Assembly: GCF_902859735.1 (NCBI RefSeq)
Contig: NZ_CADIJY010000001.1
Location: 434,001 to 498,000 of the forward strand
Length of the DNA: 64,000 bases
Origin: Achromobacter aegrifaciens
Lineage (GTDB): Bacteria; Pseudomonadota; Gammaproteobacteria; Burkholderiales; Burkholderiaceae_B
Direction: 5' to 3'
Shown: one piece after another, positions 49,879-59,343 of the stretch
How positions within the stretch are numbered: the stretch's first letter is position 1
Layout: each line of letters begins with the position of its first letter
Notes under the pieces: model-generated
What the model saw: only the letters and a program-made list of their open reading frames with translations
Databases searched by the model: none
Told to the model about the DNA's origin: nothing
Position numbers and translations under genes: made by a program

Positions 49879-52490
49879 AACCGGATCAGCTGTTATCCGG
49901 CATGGAGCCCCATATGCTTGATTCTTATCCAGGCGTTACCGACGAGCGCCCTCAAGGCGCCGCGTGGCACTCCGCCACCTATCTGGCGTCCATGGATCGG
50001 GCGCTGCTGCTGTTCGATTTTGATCCGGCTGGCTCCTTGTTGAACGCCAACGCGAATTTTCTCGCCCTGGTCGGCCATGCCCGCGAAGAGGCCCTGGAGC
50101 TGCGCCATGACATGCTTTGCGACAGCATGGACGAAGGCAAGGGCATCGTCGGCGGCGAGCAGGTCTGGGCCAGGCTGCTGGGCGGCAAGCACTTCACCGG
50201 CACCTGCCGCTATCGCAAGAAGGACGGCGGCTTCGTCTGGATCGAAGCCACCTACATGCCCATCGCCGGCGAAGCCGGCGATGTCGTACGCATTTCCGTC
50301 ATCTCCCGCAAATCCATCGCGGATGCCGACCGCCAGGAAGAGATCCGGCTCCTGTTGCTGGGCATCAACGAAACCGGCAATGCCGTTGCGGTGTCGGGCA
50401 AGGACGGCCGCATCCTCTACGTGAACGACGGCTTCCAGCGCATGCTGGGCTTTTCCCGCGGCGACGCCGTCAACCAGGAGCTGGGCGAACTGCTGGCCGG
50501 CGGCAGGCCGGACGGCGGCACGCGCGAAGAGCTGGGCCGCCGCATCGCCTGCCGCGAGGGCTACCACAAGGACGTGCTGGTCTACGATCGCGCCGGCCGC
50601 CCGCTGTGGGTGTCGGTGATGGCCAACTCCGTGTTCGACGAACGCGGCGCCCTGGTCAATATCGTGGACGTGCTGACGGACATCACGCCCACCAAGGTGC
50701 ACGAAGTCTTGCAGCGCCGCGTGCTGCAAGCCATGGTCAATGAGGCCTCGGTGGTCGAGGTCATGAACATGGTGTGCCGCGAGGTCGAACGTCTGGCGCC
50801 CGAAGTCGCGGCCAGCGTCCTGCGGGTGGACGATGCCGGGCTGCTGCGGCCGCTGGCCGCGCCCAGCCTGCCGCAAGCCTACACCGACGCTTTGGACGGC
50901 GTGGCCATCGGGCCGCAGGCGGGCGCTTGCGGTACCTCTGCCTTCCTGGGCCGGCCGGTGATCGTGCCGGACATCTCCACCGATCCGCTGTGGGACGACT
51001 ATCGCCACCTGCCGCTGCCGGACGACGTGAAGGCCTGCTGGTCGTCGCCGATCAAGTCCAGCGATGGCCGGGTCATAGGCACCTTCGGTTTTTATTTCCG
51101 GGAGCGGCGTCTGCCCGACGATTTCCATCACCGGCTGGTGGACGTGTGCGTGTACTTGTGCGCGCTGGCGCTGGAGCGCGAGGAGGCCCGCGCGCGTATC
51201 CGCCAGTTGGCGTTCTATGACGAACTGACCGGCTTGCCCAACCGCAACCTGCTGCTGGCGCAGGCCGAGCAGGCCATCGCGCGCGCTGAACCCGAGCGCA
51301 AGCGTGTCGCCATTCTGTTCCTGGACCTGGATCGCTTCAAGCAGGTCAACGATACGCTGGGTCATCCCATAGGCGATGCGTTGCTGCGCGACGTGGCGCA
51401 GCGCTTGCGCCGCCTGGCGCGCGCGACCGACATCGTGGGCCGCTTGTCGGGCGACGAGTTCGTGATGCTGATGCCGGACTTTGAACACGGTCGACTGACG
51501 ACGGCGGCGGAGCATGTGCTGGTCGCCTTGGCTCAGCCGTTCTCGGTGGGCGGCATCACGCTCAATCCCTCGGTCAGCATCGGCATCAGCGTGTTCCCCG
51601 AGAACGGACGCGACATGGATACGTTGCTGCGCCATGCCGACATGGCGATGTACCAGGCCAAGACGGCGGGGCGCAACCGCATCTCTTTCTTCAGCGCCGA
51701 AATGAACCGGCAGGCGCAGGAGCGCCTGGCGCTGGAGGCCGCCTTGCGCGATGCGCTGGAGGCGAAGGCTTTGCGGCTGCACTATCAACCGCAGGTGGGG
51801 CTGAAGAACGGGCAGCTGTACGGGGTCGAGGCGCTGGCGCGCTGGCGTCATCCAACGCTGGGCGATATCTCGCCGGCGCGCTTTGTGCCGCTGGCCGAGG
51901 AATGCGGGTTGATCGGCGACCTGGGCGACTGGGCGGTGCACGAGGCTTGTTCGCAGTTGGCGGTCTGGCGGGCGAAGGGCCTGCGGGTGCCGTCGGTGTC
52001 GGTGAACCTGTCTGCGACGAATTTCCACAATCTGAATCTGCCGCGGTTGATCGAGGCGACGCTGGCCGAGTTCGGGCTGGCGGCGGCGGATCTGATGCTG
52101 GAGATCACGGAAGGCGTGGTGCTGGATGCGACGGCGGGTACGTTGCGGACGATCGCCGAGCTGCATCGCTTGGGGGTGCGGTTGTCGATGGACGATTTCG
52201 GGACTGGCTATTCCAGCCTGGGGCATTTGCGGCGACTGATCGTGGATGAACTGAAGCTGGATCGCAGTTTCGTGCAGGGGCTGGAGAGCGATGACGCGGC
52301 TCGGGCGTTGACCAGCGCTGTGATTCGTATCGGCGAGAGCCTGAGCCTGCCTGTGGTGGCTGAAGGCGTCGAGAACGAAGAGCAGCGGCGGTTTTTGATT
52401 GAGCAGGGGTGTGCGGCGGGGCAGGGGTTTTTGTTTTCGCCGCCGTTGCCGGCAGCTGATCTTGAGGAGTGGCTGCGGGGGCGGCCGTAG
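49875..52490 (+). CDS. PAS-PAS-GAF-GGDEF-EAL c-di-GMP protein
   Basis: 871 residues: two PAS domains (about 40-145 and 155-280), a GAF domain (about 290-430), GGDEF (about 440-605) and EAL (about 620-865). The cyclase motif reads RLSGDEFVML, so the first glycine is replaced by serine and activity is uncertain. The EAL domain keeps all the expected residues: EALARW, VNLSATNF, LEITEG, MDDFGTGYSSL, ELKLDRSF and VVAEGVEN. It is probably a phosphodiesterase controlled by ligands bound to PAS/GAF. It overlaps siaD by four bases, making it a fifth member of the operon. Confidence 0.88.
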   Translation: MKPDQLLSGMEPHMLDSYPGVTDERPQGAAWHSATYLASMDRALLLFDFDPAGSLLNANANFLALVGHAREEALELRHDMLCDSMDEGKGIVGGEQVWARLLGGKHFTGTCRYRKKDGGFVWIEATYMPIAGEAGDVVRISVISRKSIADADRQEEIRLLLLGINETGNAVAVSGKDGRILYVNDGFQRMLGFSRGDAVNQELGELLAGGRPDGGTREELGRRIACREGYHKDVLVYDRAGRPLWVSVMANSVFDERGALVNIVDVLTDITPTKVHEVLQRRVLQAMVNEASVVEVMNMVCREVERLAPEVAASVLRVDDAGLLRPLAAPSLPQAYTDALDGVAIGPQAGACGTSAFLGRPVIVPDISTDPLWDDYRHLPLPDDVKACWSSPIKSSDGRVIGTFGFYFRERRLPDDFHHRLVDVCVYLCALALEREEARARIRQLAFYDELTGLPNRNLLLAQAEQAIARAEPERKRVAILFLDLDRFKQVNDTLGHPIGDALLRDVAQRLRRLARATDIVGRLSGDEFVMLMPDFEHGRLTTAAEHVLVALAQPFSVGGITLNPSVSIGISVFPENGRDMDTLLRHADMAMYQAKTAGRNRISFFSAEMNRQAQERLALEAALRDALEAKALRLHYQPQVGLKNGQLYGVEALARWRHPTLGDISPARFVPLAEECGLIGDLGDWAVHEACSQLAVWRAKGLRVPSVSVNLSATNFHNLNLPRLIEATLAEFGLAAADLMLEITEGVVLDATAGTLRTIAELHRLGVRLSMDDFGTGYSSLGHLRRLIVDELKLDRSFVQGLESDDAARALTSAVIRIGESLSLPVVAEGVENEEQRRFLIEQGCAAGQGFLFSPPLPAADLEEWLRGRP

Positions 52491-52549
52491 GTTTTCTGGT
52501 TGCTTTTGCTGCTGCTTCTGCTTCTGTGGCTTCTGTTGGTTCTTAAGAC

Positions 52550-52713
52550 GCCAGTCGCGTCGGGGGCCGGCGGGACGCGGGGCAACGATTGCGGTCCGGA
52601 GCGTTCGCTCCGGACTTCCCCATCCTCATCCTCGTCACCGCCTGCGGCGGTTCCTTCGGATTCCGTCGGGCTTATCGACGCCCCGCGCCCCGCCGGCCCC
52701 CGACGCGACTGGC
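52550..52713 (+). repeat. Long palindromic interspersed element, copy 2
   Basis: 33-bp inverted arms with one mismatch (52550-52582 and 52681-52713) around a core of about 98 bases with an inner hairpin GTCCGGAGC/GCTCCGGAC. The core matches the minus strand of the element at 5728-5889; the arms do not. It lies at the convergent end of the sia-type operon. Confidence 0.78.
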
Positions 52714-52792
52714 TCGGCTGGTTGGATCTTTACGGGCGCTGGGGCGGGTGGTTTGCTTGGCGTTCTTGGCGCCGGTAGCGGTTGGCGGAAGA

Positions 52793-52857
52793 TCTTGCGG
52801 GGCCCGCCCCAGATCGGCCGCGCGGGCGGCCGATCTGGGGCTTACGTTTGGTCTTGC
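52793..52857 (+). repeat. 63-bp hairpin repeat, copy 2
   Basis: Starts TCTTGCGGGGCCCGCCCC, then a perfect hairpin with 14-bp arms (52807-52820 and 52827-52840) around CGCGGG, then CTTACG and a final TCTTGC. It is the clearest copy of the element also seen at 5315 and 5616. Confidence 0.75.
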
Positions 52858-52969
52858 TACTGCTACTGCTACTGCGCCCGTGACACCGACAGCGATTGCG
52901 ATTGCTGCCGCGGGCGCTCCGAACTGGTGCCAACGGGCTGCCGTGTCTTGCCCGTGGCGCGCCTGCCTC

Positions 52970-54448
52970 TTACTTCGATGCCACCGTTTCCGGCGGCACC
53001 GCGTTCTCCCAGCCGCCGCCAATTGCGCGGATCAGGCCTACGGCCGAGCGCGCTTGTTCACCGCTGAGCTGCACGGCGACGCGTTGCTGCAGCAGGACGC
53101 TGCGATCGGCTTCGATGACGTCCAGGTAGCTGATGGAGCCTTCGCGGTACTGCGTGTGCGAGAGCTTGGCGGCGCGGGCGGCTGCGTCGACGGCTGCGTC
53201 TTGCGCCTTGGTCTGGTCGGCCAGGATGCGCAGGTTGGCCAGGTTGTCTTCCACTTCGCGGAACGCGTTCAGCACGGTCTGGCGGTAGACGGCGACGTCT
53301 TCCTCGTAGACGGCGCGGGCGCGGTCCAGGCCGGCCTGGCGGCGGCCGCCGTCGAAGATGGGCATGGACAGCGCGGCGCCGACCAGCGGGCCCAGCAGGA
53401 AGGTGCGGCTGGACCACTGGAACAGGTTGCCCAGGTCCGAGGACTCGTAGCCGAAGGCGCCGGTGATGTCCAGGCGCGGGAAGAACGCGGACTTGGCAGC
53501 GCCGATGCGGGCGTTGGCGGCGGCCATGGCGCGTTCGGCGGCGGCGATGTCGGGGCGGCGTTCCAGCAGCGTGGATGGCAGGCCGGCGGGGATCGACAGC
53601 GCGACCTTCTGGATGGGCTGCTCGGGCATGGCGAAGTCTGACGGGGCGCGCCCCAGCAGCACGGCCAGCGCGTGCTCGGAGGCGGCGCGGCGGCGGTCGA
53701 TGCCCAGGGCTTCGGATTGCGCGCTGGCAAGTTCGGCCTTGGCGCGGGCCAGGTCGAGTTCGCTGATGTCGCCGGCGTCGTAGCGGCGCTGGATCAGTTG
53801 CAGGGTGTCGGTGCGCAGCTTGACCGTCTGGCGGTATAGCTGCGATTCGGCGTCCTGTTCGCGCACCAGGAAGTAGGTGGTGGCGACGTCGGCCTGCAGG
53901 GCCAGCAGCACGGAACGGTACAGGGCCTCGCTTTGCTGGGCGTCGGCGCTGGCGGCGTCGTAGGTGGAGGCGACGCGGCCGAACAGGTCGGCTTCGTAGG
54001 AAACGGCACCTTGGGCGCGCCAAGTCGTGACCGGGCTGGTCGAGGTGCCGTCGGGCAGGCCCTGCGACACGGCCGAGGGGCGCTGGCGGTTGGGGCCGAA
54101 GGCGGCGTCCAGGTTGGGGAAGAAGCCGGCGCGGGCTTCGCGTTGCAGCGCGCGCGATTGGGTCAGGCGGGCGGCGGCGGCCTGCAGGTTCTGGTTGGCC
54201 TTTTGGGCTTCTTCCTGCAGCTGGTTCAGCCCTTCGTCGCCGAACACTTTCCACCAGGCGCCGCGCAGCGCGTCTTCCGACGGTTCGGCGGTCTTCCAGG
54301 TGCCGGCCTCGGAAGCGGGCAGGGCGGCTTCCTTGAAGGCCGCGGGCACCGCGGCCGAGGGGCGTTCGTAGGTGGGGCCCACCGCGCAGCCGGCCAGCAC
54401 GAGCAGGACGGCAAGCAGGGCGGAACCGCGGGTCAGTCTTTTGATCAT
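52970..54448 (-). CDS. Outer-membrane efflux lipoprotein (OprN/NodT family)
   Basis: 492 residues. Lipobox VLAGCAVGPTYERP; two repeats of the outer-membrane efflux helices (VSYEADLFGRVASTYDAA; MPIFDGGRRQAGLDRARAVYE). It should form the outer-membrane duct for the MexEF-like pump encoded just upstream. It is the last gene of the operon and lies next to the repeat cluster. Confidence 0.92.
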   Translation of the reverse strand: MIKRLTRGSALLAVLLVLAGCAVGPTYERPSAAVPAAFKEAALPASEAGTWKTAEPSEDALRGAWWKVFGDEGLNQLQEEAQKANQNLQAAAARLTQSRALQREARAGFFPNLDAAFGPNRQRPSAVSQGLPDGTSTSPVTTWRAQGAVSYEADLFGRVASTYDAASADAQQSEALYRSVLLALQADVATTYFLVREQDAESQLYRQTVKLRTDTLQLIQRRYDAGDISELDLARAKAELASAQSEALGIDRRRAASEHALAVLLGRAPSDFAMPEQPIQKVALSIPAGLPSTLLERRPDIAAAERAMAAANARIGAAKSAFFPRLDITGAFGYESSDLGNLFQWSSRTFLLGPLVGAALSMPIFDGGRRQAGLDRARAVYEEDVAVYRQTVLNAFREVEDNLANLRILADQTKAQDAAVDAAARAAKLSHTQYREGSISYLDVIEADRSVLLQQRVAVQLSGEQARSAVGLIRAIGGGWENAVPPETVASK

Positions 54449-54521
54449 GATGACTATTCTCTTGTGGGCGCCTTCCGCCTAGGGGGCGGAAGGCGCTGTC
54501 TAGCTACTGTGGTGAGCCGGC

Positions 54522-57500
54522 TCAGGCGTGATGTTGCTGGGCGGGTTGCGCGTTCGGGGCCACGTGCGGGACGCACACGGGAGCCTCGTGCGGCGCGGCG
54601 GAGTGCAGCGTCTTGCCGCCCAGCGTGCGCAGCAGCACGTAGAACACGGGGGTCAGGAACAGGCCGAACAGGGTCACGCCCAGCATGCCGAAGAACACCG
54701 CGATGCCCATGGCCTGGCGCATTTCAGAACCCGCGCCCGAGGACAGCACCAGCGGCACCACGCCCATGATGAACGCGATGGACGTCATCAGGATGGGGCG
54801 CAGGCGCAGGCGGCTGGCCTCGATGGCGGCGTCCAGCGGACTGCGGCCGTTCATTTCCAGTTCGCGGGCGAACTCCACGATCAGGATCGCGTTCTTCGCC
54901 GACAGGCCCACCAGCACCATCAGGCCGATCTGCGTGAAGATGTTGTTGTCGTTGCCGGTCAGGTAGACGCCCGTCAGCGCGGCCAGGATGCTCATCGGCA
55001 CGATCAGGATCACGGCCAGCGGCAGGGTCAGGCTTTCGTACAACGCGGCCAGCACCAGGAACACCAGCAGCACGCTGATCGGGAACACCCACAGGCCCGC
55101 GTTGCCCGCCAGGATCTGCTGGTAGGTCAGGTCGGTCCACTCCATCTTCATGCCGCGCGGCAGGGTCTCGGCGGCGATGCGCTCGGCCGCGGCCTGGGCC
55201 TGGTCGGACGAGTAGCCGGGCGCCGGACCGCCGTTGATGTCGGCGGCGGTGTAGCCGTTGTAGCGCACCACCATTTCCGGGCCGAAGGTCTGGTTGACGG
55301 TGACGAGCGAGGACAGCGGCACCATTTCGCCGGCGACGTTGCGGGTCTTCAGTTGCAGAATGTCGTCGGCGTGCGCGCGGAATTGCGCGTCGGCTTGCGC
55401 CCGCACCTGGAAGACGCGGCCGAAACGGTTGAAGTCGTTGACATACATCGAGCCCAGGTAGATCTGCATGGTGTCGAAGACTTCCGTCACCGGCACGCCC
55501 AGTTGCTTGGCCTTGACGCGGTCCAGGTCCACGTCCAGCTGCGGCACGTTGATCTCATAGCTGGAGAAGGCGGGGCCCAGTTCCGGCGTCTGGCGCGCCT
55601 TTTCCAGGAAGGCTTGCTTGGCCTTGTCCAGTGCGGCGTAGCCGGCGGCGCTGCGGTCTTCGATCTGGAACTTGAAACCGCCCAGCGTGCCCAGGCCCAT
55701 CACGGGCGGAGGCGGGAACACGGCGATGAACGAGTCCTGGATGGCCGCGAACTTCTGGTTGAGCGAGCCCGCGATGGCGTCGCCCGACAGCGCGGCGTTC
55801 TTGCGCTCTTCGAAGGGCTTGAGCATGACGAACACGATGCCGGCGCTCGAACTATTGGTGAAGCCGTTGATCGACAGGCCGGGGAAGGCGATGGTGCTCT
55901 GTACGCCGGGTTCCTTCAGGGCGATGTCGCTCATGCGGCGGATCACCGCGTCCGTGCGGTCCAGCGAGGCGCCGTTGGGCAGCTGCGTGAAGGCGATCAG
56001 GTACTGCTTGTCCTGCGCGGGCACGAAGCCGCCGGGCACCAGATAGGAGACGCCGACGGTGGCGGCCACCAGCACGGCGTACACGCCCATGGCGCTGGCC
56101 TTGCGGCGGATCACTTTGGTGACGCCCGTGCCGTACGACTCGGACGCGCGGCCGAACATATTGTTGAACCAGTTGAAGAAGCGGCCGAAGACGCGGTTCA
56201 TGCCACGGGTCAGCCAGTCGGGCTTGTCGTGGTGGCTCTTGAGCAGGATGGCCGACAGCGCGGGCGACAGGGTCAGCGAGTTGAAGGCCGAGATCACCGT
56301 CGAGATGGCGATGGTCATGGCGAACTGCTTGTAGAACTGGCCGGTCAGGCCCGTCATGAAGGCCAGTGGCACGAACACCGCGCACAGCGTCAGCGCAATG
56401 GCGATGATGGGGCCGCTGACCTCACGCATGGCGCGATAGGTCGCATCGCGCGGACTCAGGCCTGCGGCGATGTTGCGCTCCACGTTTTCCACCACCACGA
56501 TGGCGTCGTCCACCACGATGCCGATGGCCAGCACCATGCCGAACAGCGACAGCGCGTTGATGGAATAGCCGAACATCAGCAGCAGGGCGAAGGTCCCCAC
56601 GATGGACACGGGCACCGCCAGCAGCGGGATGATGGACGCGCGCCAGGTCTGCAGGAACAGGATCACCACCAGCACCACCAGGGCGATCGCTTCCAGCAGC
56701 GTGGTCACCACGGCTTTGATGCTGGCGCGCACGAATTGGGTGGGGTCGTATTCGATGCGGTATTCCACGCCCGGCGGGAAGTCCTGCGACAGCTCGGCCA
56801 TGGCGGCGCGCACCTGGCTGGACACGTCCAGCGCGTTGGCGCCGGGCGACTGCATGATGCCCATGCCCACCGCCTGCTTGTTGTCCAGCAGCGACCGCAA
56901 GCCGTATTCCTGCGCGTCCAGTTCCACGCGGGCCACGTCCGACAGGTAGGTCACCGCGCCATCGGGCGAGGTCTTCAGGATGATGTCGCGGAATTCCTCT
57001 TCGGTCTGCAGGCGGCCGCGGGCATTCACGTTCAGCTGCAGCGGCACGTCACCCAGCGTGGGGGACGCGCCGATGACGCCGGCGGCGACCTGCACGTTCT
57101 GTTCGCGGATGGCGGCGACAACTTCGCTCGCGGTCATGCCGCGCTGGGCGACTTTCTGCGGGTCCAGCCAGACGCGCATGGAATAGTTGCCCGAGCCCCA
57201 CACCGTCACTTCGCCCACGCCGGTGATGCGGGCGAGGCGATCCTTGACGTTCAGGATCGCGTAGTTGCGCAGGTAGGTGATGTCGTAGCGGTCATTGGGC
57301 GAGATCAGGTGCACCACCAGCGTCAGCGTGGGCGAGCTCTTGGCCGTGGTCACGCCCAGGCGCTGCACGTCCGGCGGCAGGCGCGGCAGCGCTTGCGACA
57401 CGCGGTTCTGCACCAGCTGCTGCGCCTTGTCCGGGTCCACGCCCAGCTTGAAGTTGACCGTCAGGGTCAGGTTGCCGTCGCTGTTGGCCTGCGACTGCAT

Positions 57501-57737
57501 GTACAGCATGTCCTCGACGCCGTTGATGGATTCCTCCAGCGGCGAGGCCACGGTTTCGGCGATGACCTTGGGGTTGGCGCCTGGATACTGCGCGCGCACG
57601 ACCACGGACGGCGGCACCACTTCCGGATACTCGGAGATGGGCAGCTGGAACATGGCCAGCAGGCCCGCCAGCAGCACCAGGACCGACAGCACGCCGGCGA
57701 AGATCGGCCGGTCGATGAAGAATTTCGAGATATTCAT
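54522..57737 (-). CDS. mexF: RND efflux permease, MexF type (HAE1)
   Basis: 1071 residues. The start MNISKFFIDRPIFAGVLSV and FQLPISEYPEVVPPSVVVRA match MexF/BpeF-type pumps. [18 protein letters not shown] carries the two proton-relay aspartates and VGLSAKNAILIVEFA is the second-half motif. The C-terminal tail is rich in Pro and His. MexF pumps export chloramphenicol, quinolones and similar compounds. It follows the adaptor gene by 25 bases. Confidence 0.93.
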   Translation of the reverse strand: MNISKFFIDRPIFAGVLSVLVLLAGLLAMFQLPISEYPEVVPPSVVVRAQYPGANPKVIAETVASPLEESINGVEDMLYMQSQANSDGNLTLTVNFKLGVDPDKAQQLVQNRVSQALPRLPPDVQRLGVTTAKSSPTLTLVVHLISPNDRYDITYLRNYAILNVKDRLARITGVGEVTVWGSGNYSMRVWLDPQKVAQRGMTASEVVAAIREQNVQVAAGVIGASPTLGDVPLQLNVNARGRLQTEEEFRDIILKTSPDGAVTYLSDVARVELDAQEYGLRSLLDNKQAVGMGIMQSPGANALDVSSQVRAAMAELSQDFPPGVEYRIEYDPTQFVRASIKAVVTTLLEAIALVVLVVILFLQTWRASIIPLLAVPVSIVGTFALLLMFGYSINALSLFGMVLAIGIVVDDAIVVVENVERNIAAGLSPRDATYRAMREVSGPIIAIALTLCAVFVPLAFMTGLTGQFYKQFAMTIAISTVISAFNSLTLSPALSAILLKSHHDKPDWLTRGMNRVFGRFFNWFNNMFGRASESYGTGVTKVIRRKASAMGVYAVLVAATVGVSYLVPGGFVPAQDKQYLIAFTQLPNGASLDRTDAVIRRMSDIALKEPGVQSTIAFPGLSINGFTNSSSAGIVFVMLKPFEERKNAALSGDAIAGSLNQKFAAIQDSFIAVFPPPPVMGLGTLGGFKFQIEDRSAAGYAALDKAKQAFLEKARQTPELGPAFSSYEINVPQLDVDLDRVKAKQLGVPVTEVFDTMQIYLGSMYVNDFNRFGRVFQVRAQADAQFRAHADDILQLKTRNVAGEMVPLSSLVTVNQTFGPEMVVRYNGYTAADINGGPAPGYSSDQAQAAAERIAAETLPRGMKMEWTDLTYQQILAGNAGLWVFPISVLLVFLVLAALYESLTLPLAVILIVPMSILAALTGVYLTGNDNNIFTQIGLMVLVGLSAKNAILIVEFARELEMNGRSPLDAAIEASRLRLRPILMTSIAFIMGVVPLVLSSGAGSEMRQAMGIAVFFGMLGVTLFGLFLTPVFYVLLRTLGGKTLHSAAPHEAPVCVPHVAPNAQPAQQHHA

Positions 57738-57762
57738 GGACGTTCTCGTTAGACGCGCCGGC

Positions 57763-58959
57763 TCAGTTCAGGGTGGCCGAGGCGGTCTTGACCGGGTTGC
57801 GTTGGGCCGCAACCATGGGGACGACGGTGGGGGTCACGGCATCGCCGGGACGGATGCGCTGCAGGCCGTTGACGACGATGCGTTCGCCGGCGGCCAGGCC
57901 CGAATCGACCACGCGCAGGCCTTCCTGGTTGGCGCCCAGCTTGACCTGGCGGTAGACGGCATGGTTCTTGTCGTCCAGCACCAGCACGTAGCGCTTGTCC
58001 TGGTCGGTGCCGATGGCCTTTTCGTCGATCAGCACGGCCTGCCGCGGTTCGCTGCCGCCCAGGCGGACGCGGGCGTACAGGCCGGGCAGCAGCTGGCCGT
58101 CGGCGTTGTCGAACTCGGCGCGCACGCGGATCGTGCCGGAGGTGGTGTCCAGGCGGTTGTCCACGGACTGCACGACGCCGGTGCGCGAATAGCCTTCCTC
58201 GTTGGCCAGGCCCAGCTCCACCGGCACGGCGCCGGCGCGGCCGCCGCGCGCAGGGTTCACATAGCGCAGGAAGGTTTGTTCATCCACGTCGAACGATGCG
58301 TACATCTTGGACACCGACACCAGGCGGGTCAGCGGCACGGAGCCGGCGCCAGCCGCCACCACGTTGCCCACCGTGACCTCGGCGCGCGACACGCGGCCGT
58401 CCACCGGGGCTTCGATGCGGGTGTAGCCGAGGTTCAGCTTGGCATAGTCCAGCGCCGCCTGGGCGCCTTGCAGGTTGGCGGCGGCTTCGCGTGCGGCGTT
58501 CTGCTTTTCCTCGAAATCGCGGCGGGCGATGGCGTTGTCTGTCAGCAGGCGCTGGCCGCGGGCCAGTTCGCTGGCGGTATACGAGGCGCGGGCCTTCGCG
58601 GCGGTCAGGGCGGCGGCGGCGCGGTCCACCTCGGCCGCGTAGGGACGCGGGTCGATGGTGAAGAGCACGTCGCCCTTCTTGACGATGCTGCCGTCCTGGA
58701 AGTGCACGGCGGTCAGGGTGCCCGACACCAGGGGACGGATGTCGACGCGGTCGATGGCTTCCAGGCGGCCGGAGTAGCGCTGCCAGTCCACGATGGTCTT
58801 GTTCAGGACCTCGGCCACTTCGACTGGCGGCGCCGTGGGGGCAGTCTGCGCCTGCGCCGCATTGGCGCCAGCGGGAGCGCGGAAGAGGGCATAACCGCCG
58901 CCAGCGGCGACGATGGCGGCAAAGACGGCGAGCACAGCAATACGATTGCGCGAAACCAT
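57763..58959 (-). CDS. mexE: RND efflux periplasmic adaptor, MexE type
   Basis: 398 residues. One N-terminal membrane segment (IAVLAVFAAIVAAGGGYALF), then lipoyl half-motifs RPLVSGTLTAVHFQDGSIVKKGD and TRIEAPVDGRVSRAEVTVGN around a coiled-coil hairpin. It joins the pump to the outer-membrane channel. ATG at 58959 is preferred because it starts just before the membrane segment with an AAGGA box upstream. It is the first gene of the operon, divergent from a LysR regulator. Confidence 0.92.
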   Translation of the reverse strand: MVSRNRIAVLAVFAAIVAAGGGYALFRAPAGANAAQAQTAPTAPPVEVAEVLNKTIVDWQRYSGRLEAIDRVDIRPLVSGTLTAVHFQDGSIVKKGDVLFTIDPRPYAAEVDRAAAALTAAKARASYTASELARGQRLLTDNAIARRDFEEKQNAAREAAANLQGAQAALDYAKLNLGYTRIEAPVDGRVSRAEVTVGNVVAAGAGSVPLTRLVSVSKMYASFDVDEQTFLRYVNPARGGRAGAVPVELGLANEEGYSRTGVVQSVDNRLDTTSGTIRVRAEFDNADGQLLPGLYARVRLGGSEPRQAVLIDEKAIGTDQDKRYVLVLDDKNHAVYRQVKLGANQEGLRVVDSGLAAGERIVVNGLQRIRPGDAVTPTVVPMVAAQRNPVKTASATLN

Positions 58960-59247
58960 GGTGTTTCCTTGAGAGATGATGGGGCGAAAGCGCGCTTGCC
59001 TGGATGAGCCTGGGGGCGGAGGCGGCTGCGGCGGCCTGGGGCAGGCCTGTCCTCGGGATCCGGCGGAAATGCTGCAATGCAGCATGCAATGCTGCTGCGC
59101 ATCCCAGGCAAAGGCGCCTGATCGGGGCGGGTCTTTGCGGGTGCCGGAATCTGAGGATAGGCTTGCCCTTTGATGGCGCCTGGCGGCAAGGGCACTTCAA
59201 GATGGTTTGCATTCTGAGCGGTTTAGGGGGTCGGATAAACCCTGATG

Positions 59248-59291
59248 TTTCGGCAACACTAGTCGTAAGGATCGACTAATCAATGCCGAAA
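59248..59291. promoter_or_regulatory. Nested palindromes upstream of the efflux LysR regulator
   Basis: An inner palindrome TAGTCG-N7-CGACTA (59260-59278) sits inside outer arms TTTCGGCA (59248-59255) and TGCCGAAA (59284-59291). Both are perfect. They lie 53 bases before the LysR start and about 290 bases from mexE. The rest of this 384-base divergent region shows no gene. This is a good LysR operator candidate. Confidence 0.7.
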
Positions 59292-59343
59292 TCGGGTTAT
59301 GCTCCGTCCACACCGACTATTTCCCCTAAAGGACACCGTCGCC

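Larger units (their letters stand above)
52491..52969. other. Convergent intergenic region with two repeat elements
   Basis: 479 bases between the EAL gene and the efflux channel gene, with no credible gene. It holds a long palindromic element and a 63-bp hairpin element (separate entries), a CT/TG-rich simple stretch at about 52500-52545, and CTACTG repeated three times at about 52857-52875. Confidence 0.8.

Noticed and set aside
52500-52875. Tandem repeat or CRISPR-like array
   Set aside because: Only a short T/G/C-rich stretch and CTACTG three times; no spacer-repeat structure and no cas genes.
54528-57752. Open frame of over 1000 codons antisense to the MexF-type gene
   Set aside because: Same reason: composition is unlike a protein and the opposite strand is a clear RND permease.
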